Shown here piece by piece: positions 33,264 to 40,019 of a stretch of DNA of 52,275 nt. The stretch comes from CAYVZU01 sp964455935. Lineage in GTDB: Bacteria > Fibrobacterota > CAYVZU01. The position numbers were made by a program, and so were the translations under genes. How positions within the stretch are numbered: the first letter of the stretch is position 1; each line of letters starts with the position of its first letter. Below the pieces are notes generated by a model. It was not told where the DNA came from. It saw only the letters and a program-made list of their open reading frames with translations, and made no database searches. The stretch is taken from positions 1 to 52,275 of the forward strand of contig CAYVZU010000010.1 in assembly GCA_964455935.1 (NCBI GenBank). The letters run 5' to 3'.

Positions 33264-33380
33264 AAGCAGAACGGACCGCTGAGGTGGTATCTTCCGCGAA
33301 GTTTTGACCTGCGGATGCTAGAGCCTGATCGGCTGAAGGAAATTGTGACCAAAATCAACAGCCGACCACGGAATGCCTGA
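33264..33380 (+). pseudogene. C-terminal scrap of an IS30-like transposase
   Basis: The frame reads NGPLRWYLPRSFDLRML, then IVTKINSRPRNA and a stop. IS30 transposases end their catalytic core with a similar NGLLR.YLPKGTDF and a later LN.RPRK. Nothing upstream in the frame matches, so this is a fragment. The rest of the gap up to 33580 has no clear feature. Confidence 0.4.
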
Positions 33381-33580
33381 ACTTCCGAAAGTCAGCAGAA
33401 GTATTACATGACGAAATCAAAAAGGCTTACCGCAAAGCAAACCGTTGCACTTAGAAATTGAATTCAGGTATCTTCACAAAACCGAAATCCATCCAAGATT
33501 GTCTGTTTACGCGCTTACGTGAGGATGGGAACTCGATCTTGGATCAGTTAGACGGAATTTAAAAAGGTAGGGAGAAGGTA

Positions 33581-34951
33581 ATGACCAATCAAGGGAAAAA
33601 AACGGTTGCAGTGGAGTCAAGAATAACAGTTTTGGCGGGCGTAGTATTCATTATGGCAATGGTTGCGTTTGAAGCTGGTGCTCAGGGAATCGTATTTAGC
33701 GATGGGTTTGAAGGGACCGATCAGCAGGTCAACACTGTATGGGGTTCGGGCGCATCGGCCAAACGAATTCTTGACCTAGGGCCTTCCAATAGTTCTGGAA
33801 ACCATGTATTACGATTGACGATGGCAGCCGGCCGAACCCAGGCCGCCGATGGATTGGCAAAATATCTTTCCACCGGCTACCAAAAACTTTATGCCCGCTG
33901 GTATATGAAATTCGCGCAAGGCTACAACTTTGCAGCCGGCGCTTGGCATGGATCCTGGTTCGGTGGCGGAAGCGGCATTGGCATTGCAGGCTATGTTCCA
34001 CCCGATGGAGGAGATCGTGTTTGCTATTCGGTTGAAACCAATACGGCGGGACAAATGCAACTTTATGCCTATTACCGTGGAATGCCGTGCGCTAGGCCTC
34101 CGGGTCCGGCATGCTTCGGCAATATTTTCACCGACCCAGCAAGACCTGCCCTTACGGTAAACACGTGGAACTGTGTCGAAGTCATGATTGACGTTGGAAC
34201 GCCAACTTCGTCTGCGGTCGGGGCCACCGGCGCTTTTGATCTTTGGGTGAATGGAATTCATTACGGACCTTGGGGCGGATTGTGGCTGCGGGCCTCCTCT
34301 TCATTGACGCTGAACACTTTAAGACCGGAAATCTATGTCGAGGTTGCACTTCCCTCGGCCATTACGATTTTGTACGATGATTATGTGGTGTCTACCCAAC
34401 GGATCGGCACGCTCAATGGCATTGGAGATACAACTCTTCCTGCCGCGCCAACGAATCTAAGGGCTACAGCCGTATCGGCAGTTCAAATAAATTTGACGTG
34501 GACCGATAATGCTTCCAATGAGACCGGTTTTCTTGTTGAGAAGAAGGTTTCGCCAACAGGAGCATGGACTCAGTTCGCCACGACAGCCGCGAATGTCACA
34601 ACGTGCAACAGCACCGGACTTGGCGCCTTGCATACGTTTCGCTATCGCGTGCGGGCCATCAATAATAATGGAAGGTCGGCTTATTCGAATATTGATAGTG
34701 CTACAACAACAGCGGGTTTGCTTGTTGGGGCTGGTAAAATTGCCCAAGGCGTGATGCCCAACCGATGGGTTCTTGTTATGGGAGGATTTAAAAACGAGAT
34801 TGCATTGGGACATGATGTGAGGAGGGTAGAGGTCTACAATATTGCTGGAAGAAAAGTATGGCAACTTGATCGTGGCGATGCTCGTGGCAATTTGATTGCT
34901 GCTTTGCCCGTTGATCTTAGAGGGGTGCTGTACTTGAAATTCGCGGAATAG
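33581..34951 (+). CDS. secreted concanavalin-like protein 2 with Fn3 domain
   Basis: A 456-residue exported protein. After a basic N-terminus comes a signal segment (ITVLAGVVFIMAMVAFEAGA). About 36-275 form a beta-sandwich opening IVFSDGFEGTD, with YARWYMKFAQGYNFAAGAWH and WNCVEVMIDVGTP giving the jelly-roll pattern of the other secreted proteins nearby. A fibronectin-III domain follows (PAAPTNLRATAVSAVQINLT, about 287-380). The C-terminus (VRRVEVYNIAGRKVWQLDRG) is a sorting domain. GGGAGAAGG precedes the ATG. Probably a polysaccharide lyase or carbohydrate-binding protein; catalytic residues were not identified. Divergent from regulator 2 across a disrupted 632-base gap. Confidence 0.65.
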   Translation: MTNQGKKTVAVESRITVLAGVVFIMAMVAFEAGAQGIVFSDGFEGTDQQVNTVWGSGASAKRILDLGPSNSSGNHVLRLTMAAGRTQAADGLAKYLSTGYQKLYARWYMKFAQGYNFAAGAWHGSWFGGGSGIGIAGYVPPDGGDRVCYSVETNTAGQMQLYAYYRGMPCARPPGPACFGNIFTDPARPALTVNTWNCVEVMIDVGTPTSSAVGATGAFDLWVNGIHYGPWGGLWLRASSSLTLNTLRPEIYVEVALPSAITILYDDYVVSTQRIGTLNGIGDTTLPAAPTNLRATAVSAVQINLTWTDNASNETGFLVEKKVSPTGAWTQFATTAANVTTCNSTGLGALHTFRYRVRAINNNGRSAYSNIDSATTTAGLLVGAGKIAQGVMPNRWVLVMGGFKNEIALGHDVRRVEVYNIAGRKVWQLDRGDARGNLIAALPVDLRGVLYLKFAE

Positions 34952-35210
34952 CAGCGAATTGGCTGAGATCGGAGGGAGAACATCACCAGAGGTTGGGATC
35001 GCAGGCCAAAAGCGGCGGATTGGAATGGTCATTCTTGGAGGGCCATTTGACTGGCTTGAGACCCGGCCATATTGGTTGCCGTGAAGGCGTGCCCCCCTTG
35101 GATTCTTGTGCTCCTCATTTTTCCTCACTCTCCTTCCTCTGTCCCTCTTCAGTTTTCTGAATAGATTACCATTCCGGATGTCCAAAAAGACAATACGTGA
35201 TGACCATTAC
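34952..35210. other. spacer between secreted proteins 2 and 3
   Basis: Part of a 354-base gap. No terminator, gene or repeat was recognised before the candidate promoter region that begins at 35211. Confidence 0.4.
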
Positions 35211-35243
35211 GGCAATAGAACTCGCTTGGAATGCAACTATATT
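35211..35243 (+). promoter_or_regulatory. candidate operator and -10 box of secreted protein 3
   Basis: GGCAATAGAACTCGCTTGGA followed by ATG matches the site at 32958-32983 at 18 of 23 positions. Directly after it lies TATATT (35238-35243), a likely -10 box. The site therefore covers the -35 region, the usual place for an AraC-type activator. Confidence 0.4.
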
Positions 35244-35305
35244 CTCAAATAGGAAATTGAGCCAACCGTTGCAATCCTCGAGATTCAACGCAAACAGGAG
35301 GTTTT

Positions 35306-36622
35306 ATGAATTGCCGTGCTTTTTTTTCGGTGCTTCTGCTGGTTCCCGTTTATTTATTCGCTTATACAACGGTTATGAATACCGGCTTTGAAACCGGAGG
35401 GCTTTCTGGATGGTGGAACGATGGAAATGGTGGCGCCGTGGTTTCGAGTGATGCCCACTCGGGCTCCCAATGCGTTAAATACACAGTTGGAGGTCCGAGT
35501 GGTGGATTGGCCACTCATCTTGGGGTTGTCAATATTAATGCCTTTCGTGAGTTTTACGTTCGGTTCTGGGTCAAATACGGGCCAGGCGTCCCTTGCAGCA
35601 ACTGCACGTCCGGTGGAAGGCATTTTTGGCGTTTCACCTCGGTCGCGGGCCCCCAAATGGATACCAACCTTTTTGGCGACCAGTTCTGCGTTTTCTTTTA
35701 TGGAAATGGCGGCTGGGAAACGGGACACTATGTGAGTCAGAGCTGGACCTCGGGCAGATGGTACCAGTGGGTTATCAGGGGGAATTTGGAGTCGGCACCT
35801 GGCAGGGCAGACGGCAATTTGGTGGTCAGCGTAGATGGCAGAAGGTATTTCGACGAGCATAATTCCAATATTGCAGGTGGTTGGACCGGTGGATTTGATG
35901 CATGGGTTTTTACAAATTATGACTTCACCCCTGGTGCCTACTGGCTGGTGGATGATGTACTTCTTGTAACTGGATCAGGCGCATATACCTATCAGGAACC
36001 AGGTGACAAAGACACAATACCTCCCTATACGGCCAGCCCAATTCCAGGCAGGAATGCCACGAACGTTTCCTCATTCCCGGCGATCAGCATTCAAGTGAAG
36101 GATGATGGCAGCGGCGTCGATACCGCCACTGTGGTCATGAAAGTAAAAGAACAACCAGTGCGCCCTACATTCTCATCGGTGCTGGCTGGTTATGTTGTGC
36201 GCTATGTGCCAAATACCACTTATAGCGCGGGCGAGACCATTCGGGTTTCCATCGATGCCAAAGACAACTCCGGCAATGTCATGAAGACCGACTCCTACTA
36301 CTTCGTGAAGGCGGGCACATTGCGGATCAATGGCCCGGCTTCCCCTCCATCCGTTCCTCATGGGATCCGGGCCGGTAATCTTCACGGAAGCGCAATCGAG
36401 ATCTCCTTGAGTATGCAAAGACCGGGGCCGTTCTCTTTGGACATTATGGATCTGCGCGGGCAGAAGATATGGACCCATCGAGATCATGCTCAGGCCGGAA
36501 TGAATCATGTGCCTTGGGCAGGCCCGGTTGAGCTTGGACGGCAATACCCGAATGGGCTGTATTATATAAGGGTCGAACAGAACGGTGAATTCAGTGCCAA
36601 GCAGTTTATGCTTCTGCGGTGA
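35306..36622 (+). CDS. secreted concanavalin-fold polysaccharide lyase-like protein 3
   Basis: A 438-residue exported protein. Signal peptide 1-19 (FFSVLLLVPVYLFAYT). The jelly-roll domain (about 20-225) shares SGGRHFWRF and GRWYQWVIRGNLESAPGRAD followed by VSVDGR with protein 1 at 25868. An Ig-like Big domain (NATNVSSFPAISIQVKDDGS, about 240-340) is paralogous to that in the gene at 37169. The C-terminal sorting domain is well preserved (FSLDIMDLRGQKIWTHRDHA to FSAKQFMLLR). AGGAGG lies 5 bases before the ATG. It follows the gene at 33581 on the same strand but has its own candidate promoter. Substrate is unknown. Confidence 0.7.
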   Translation: MNCRAFFSVLLLVPVYLFAYTTVMNTGFETGGLSGWWNDGNGGAVVSSDAHSGSQCVKYTVGGPSGGLATHLGVVNINAFREFYVRFWVKYGPGVPCSNCTSGGRHFWRFTSVAGPQMDTNLFGDQFCVFFYGNGGWETGHYVSQSWTSGRWYQWVIRGNLESAPGRADGNLVVSVDGRRYFDEHNSNIAGGWTGGFDAWVFTNYDFTPGAYWLVDDVLLVTGSGAYTYQEPGDKDTIPPYTASPIPGRNATNVSSFPAISIQVKDDGSGVDTATVVMKVKEQPVRPTFSSVLAGYVVRYVPNTTYSAGETIRVSIDAKDNSGNVMKTDSYYFVKAGTLRINGPASPPSVPHGIRAGNLHGSAIEISLSMQRPGPFSLDIMDLRGQKIWTHRDHAQAGMNHVPWAGPVELGRQYPNGLYYIRVEQNGEFSAKQFMLLR

Positions 36623-37168
36623 TCGGAAATGCGATGTGGAACATGGGTATTCGGTTGCCGTAGGAAATGCAGGGGCAAAGCCGTCGTATGGAGAAATTGG
36701 AACTTATGATCCTAAATGCCGCAGTTGAACCGTGGATGAAGAGTGGTAAGATCTTGTCCCAGTTCGGCTTGATTCGAAGGCCAGGACGGACGCAGAACAC
36801 TCGCCGAAGGCGAGCCGGAAGGGTACCCGCCTGGAGGGTGACCGCCTGGATGGCGGTCATGTACGTCGAGATAAGGCAAAAGGTTGCCGCTATTCCGGGC
36901 AACTGGTATTTAGGATGATATCGAAGGGGAACAGAATACAAAAAATGGTTGTCCTGATCTTGGCCTCGCTTTGGGCTAGTCTTCGAACCGATCGGCGAGA
37001 CCAGAAAGCGGGTTTCGCGTGGAGATCCGGTCGAGCATGTCGAGTGTCTCGCGGTGCTTGCCTTGCCACAGCAGGATACAGATTCCCAACCGCAAATCTT
37101 GGCGGCCGACGGCCGGCCTCAATTCGGGGCAGACGCATGGGGCAACATGATCTCGCCAATGAGCATAA
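36623..37168. other. 546-base gap between converging secreted-protein genes
   Basis: It holds a small hairpin (TGACCGCC/GGCGGTCA, 36838-36858) and a possible TPR scrap at its right end. Otherwise nothing was recognised. Confidence 0.4.
36976..37111 (-). pseudogene. possible TPR-protein C-terminal scrap
   Basis: The minus frame ends LRLGICILLWQGKHRETLDM and then LDRISTRNPLSGLADRFED and a stop. It is TPR-like and resembles YKIGMCLLRLGDYARARTWL of the large regulators. The frame upstream has no similarity to anything recognised, so this may be debris of a lost gene or chance. Confidence 0.2.
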
Positions 37169-38530
37169 CTAGCGATACGACGAAACAGGATACCGACGGA
37201 TGACAGCCATGCCGGCGCAGGGCCTGGCTTGGCCGGATGACGCGCCCATCGTTGCTTGCGCGTGAAAGGTCCGTCCCAGCAGATCCACATAGGCGGCGTT
37301 GGCGCCAGCGGGACGGCCTGCATCCAAGAAGACTGACACCTTGGTTCTTCCAAGGCGGGGCGAATTCGTCATTAACGCATTTGGCCACGATCCCGATAGA
37401 ACGCCCGGCGTGCCCCCCGTCGTGAATGACAGTGTGTCGGTCGCGATATTGGATGCGCGGTCGGCCACGCGCGTTATCACGGTGATTCTCTGGCCGGCCG
37501 GCAGCCCGCCGGGCGGCGTAAACATTAAGCTGAGATAGCCGGGAAGGCCCTTGAGGCCGGGCTGTACGGCCTGGCCATTGACCTTCATCTGAATCGAGGT
37601 TAGGTCGACCAGCGAGCCCTTATCCGTGACCTTCAACATAATGTTCGCGGCAGTGGAGACGTTGGTGTTGTTCTTCGCCGGAAACCAGCTTGAGAACAGC
37701 GGGGGCTGTATGTCCCGAGTTGGACCGGAGTAGGGGCCAATCCACCCGCTGTTGCCAAGCGCCACGCAGGAAATGTCATAGATCTTACCCGAGCCCACCC
37801 CGGAAGCCGGCCCGTTATTTCCCATCTTCCACGTGGTGCGGTCGCCGAACTGGTAGTAGCGCTTCCCCGCATCGTAAAAGCTTTTCAGTGTTTTTCCCGA
37901 GTTCATGCCCACGAAGTCCGACGGATCGTGCACCAGGTTGTTATTGCTGTCGTAGATTCTGACTTCCATGATCGTGGGGGCCTGGCCCGCATGGCTAAAC
38001 CAGTGCACATGGCCCTCGATGCGATACCAATTGCCGCAGATAAGGTCCTGCGGTGAGTGGAAGTACCCGTCGAGGCCCTCCTGTTGCGTGATGTAGTTCG
38101 AGAAGTACACTGCCCAGCGCGAAGCGTCTACTCCGTATACCCCGGTGTAGAAGTTCGCGCCTCCTGCTTGCTGCGTCTCGGCGAGGCCGTGCATATGGAA
38201 GTAGGTAAAGGCGACCGCGGGGTAGACGCGGATATAGAACCGGTAGTAGAAATCGGACCCGGTGTCTGTCGGGATTCCATTCAGAATCACTCCGCACCAT
38301 TCCTGATCTTGAAGATAGACAGACATCTGGTTTGTACCGGCAATACCGCCGCTCGAAATGGGAAGCATGTTGGGAGACTGCACGAAATCCCACCGGCCTC
38401 CGTCGCTGACCGCTGCGGACGAGTCGCCCGCGGCATAGTTCCAGTTCGATTCGTAGAAGATCCCCGCAAAGCATGCGTGAGCCGCAAGCAACAGCAAAAC
38501 AAGAACTCCGAATACCCAGGTCCGCGACAT
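37169..38530 (-). CDS. secreted concanavalin-like protein 4
   Basis: A 453-residue exported protein. Signal peptide 1-22 (VLVLLLLAAHACFAG). A jelly-roll domain spans about 23-255, with FYYRFYIRVYPAVAFTYFHM and GNWYRIEGHVHWFSHAGQAP. A Big-type Ig domain follows (NTNVSTAANIMLKVTDKGSL, about 275-375), like that of the gene at 35306. The end (AAYVDLLGRTF to AGMAVIRRYPVSSYR) looks like a sorting domain. GAGGAG lies upstream of the ATG. It follows the gene at 38569 by 38 bases and is probably its operon partner. The lyase or lectin role is inferred from fold and neighbours. Confidence 0.65.
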   Translation of the reverse strand: MSRTWVFGVLVLLLLAAHACFAGIFYESNWNYAAGDSSAAVSDGGRWDFVQSPNMLPISSGGIAGTNQMSVYLQDQEWCGVILNGIPTDTGSDFYYRFYIRVYPAVAFTYFHMHGLAETQQAGGANFYTGVYGVDASRWAVYFSNYITQQEGLDGYFHSPQDLICGNWYRIEGHVHWFSHAGQAPTIMEVRIYDSNNNLVHDPSDFVGMNSGKTLKSFYDAGKRYYQFGDRTTWKMGNNGPASGVGSGKIYDISCVALGNSGWIGPYSGPTRDIQPPLFSSWFPAKNNTNVSTAANIMLKVTDKGSLVDLTSIQMKVNGQAVQPGLKGLPGYLSLMFTPPGGLPAGQRITVITRVADRASNIATDTLSFTTGGTPGVLSGSWPNALMTNSPRLGRTKVSVFLDAGRPAGANAAYVDLLGRTFHAQATMGASSGQARPCAGMAVIRRYPVSSYR

Positions 38531-38568
38531 CTTGTTCTCCTCGTTTCTGGTTTGTTAAAGTGCGCGTT

Positions 38569-39825
38569 TCAGTGTTGATTTGTTTGCTGTGAAAGAGTCC
38601 CGTTGACCGGCATGGCAAAGAGCGGTTGAAACGCCATGGAGTTGGCCGCAGGTGCAAGCCTCCGGCCGGCCATGTCGAACAGGGCCACGCCAAAGCTGCT
38701 TTGGCTCGAACGACGGAACTCGGGGCCGCGCCCGCTAAAAGAGCCAAACGGATTGGCCGTCGCACCCGGTGTCGGGGCCAACATGGGCCGAATCGATGCC
38801 GGGGAGAGCGGGAACCCAATCGCGTTTACGGCTCCGTTGGCATCGACAACATAGAGGTAAAGGGGCTCGGAACCGGTGAAGGCTCCCATGTTCAGCTTGC
38901 AGGCCACTTGTCCATCGGCCCATTGCGTAGGTACCTGGATCTCGAGCTTGGTGCATCGCAGCCAGGCGGGCGAATTGCCGATCTCGACCCGGGCGCGTGA
39001 ATTATCGATATACATATCATCTATATAAATGTCGTAGTCGTGAGTTTGTGCCGCCCCGTCCATGGTGCCCAAGAGCACGGTGTTCAGGAGAAACGAATAT
39101 CCCGCCGCGCGCGTCATGGCCGCGGAGTCAATTGCGTAATCGGTGCCCACGAAGTTGCATTCCATCACACCGTTGGTGGACCCGGGAGTACTGAGCTTTT
39201 TATACATCTCCACCTTGATCCACGAGTTGAGCGGAGGCTCCTTGAAGTACTTTAGTATGGCTTCGCCCGTGACTCCGTTGTTGTAGGCGCAATAAGGCCC
39301 GGCGTTCCTGGCCAGGTCATAGGTTCCTCCCAGCGAAGTGTTGCCCGGGCCGTTGTAAACGCCGCCGCCGCCCGCCGCTTCCGACGAGTTGATCCGGGTC
39401 ATCTTGATGATCGTGTGGTCGTTCAAGTCCCCATTGGCCGTTCTCCACCAATATGAGATGAACATCTCGGTGGAGGCTTGCGGATACGTGTAGTAGTTGG
39501 TGTTAAAGCTTTCGCCGTTGGCGATATGAGTGCCCACCGACAACGCGCCCGAATGGACAACCGCGTTCGAGTAGTTCACGCCATGGGCGTTGTTGTTGTA
39601 GACCTTCCAGGATGGATCACGACTGGAAAGCGCTGATCCATTTGTTCCGTTGTCGAAGTTGTCGAACTTAATGGGAGCCGCCGTTGGTTTGGTGCCGAAA
39701 CCGGAGCCGCTGACCGCAATGGTTTGGCCGCTTGTTGTCACACCGGTGATCTTAGGGATGGAAAGCGCGCTGCAGAACAGGATGAGAGTTAGGGGACCCA
39801 TGAGGAATTTAAGACAGTGTTCCAT
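38569..39825 (-). CDS. secreted IPT/TIG plus concanavalin-like protein 5
   Basis: A 418-residue exported protein. ATG 39825 is chosen because AAGGAG lies 6 bases upstream and a signal peptide (FLMGPLTLILFCSALS) follows; the frame is open to 39906 without signal-like sequence. An IPT/TIG-type domain start (PKITGVTTSGQTIAVSGSGF, about 22-60) is followed by a jelly-roll (about 60-300) with EMFISYWWRTANGDL and SWIKVEMYKKLSTPGSTNG. It ends with a sorting-like segment (FGVALFDMAGRRL). It is first of a two-gene operon with the gene at 37169 and is divergent from regulator 3 by 194 bases. Confidence 0.68.
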   Translation of the reverse strand: MEHCLKFLMGPLTLILFCSALSIPKITGVTTSGQTIAVSGSGFGTKPTAAPIKFDNFDNGTNGSALSSRDPSWKVYNNNAHGVNYSNAVVHSGALSVGTHIANGESFNTNYYTYPQASTEMFISYWWRTANGDLNDHTIIKMTRINSSEAAGGGGVYNGPGNTSLGGTYDLARNAGPYCAYNNGVTGEAILKYFKEPPLNSWIKVEMYKKLSTPGSTNGVMECNFVGTDYAIDSAAMTRAAGYSFLLNTVLLGTMDGAAQTHDYDIYIDDMYIDNSRARVEIGNSPAWLRCTKLEIQVPTQWADGQVACKLNMGAFTGSEPLYLYVVDANGAVNAIGFPLSPASIRPMLAPTPGATANPFGSFSGRGPEFRRSSQSSFGVALFDMAGRRLAPAANSMAFQPLFAMPVNGTLSQQTNQH

Positions 39826-39924
39826 GCAGTGCTCCTTATTTAACCGATCTAGGTCCTTGCCGGCGCGGATAGCCGCTTTCCAGGCCCGATTTAAGAAAGA
39901 TAGCATGGCCCCACTTTGAAAACT

Positions 39925-39966
39925 ATAATATTTCGCGCTTCATTATTGCTAAATTCGAGCGAATTT
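39925..39966 (-). promoter_or_regulatory. candidate operator and -10 box of the 38.6-39.8 kb operon
   Basis: On the minus strand TATTAT (39930-39925) is a likely -10 box. About 20 bases upstream lies AAATTCG-AG-CGAATTT (39951-39966), an almost perfect dyad whose TTCG-NN-CGAA core is shared with the site before regulator 2. It covers the -35 region and lies 54 bases before the regulator 3 start. Confidence 0.45.
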
Positions 39967-40019
39967 CTCATTTTAAGACCATCTTTGCAAAATAAACGGA
40001 TTCGGGTGTCATTTGCAGC

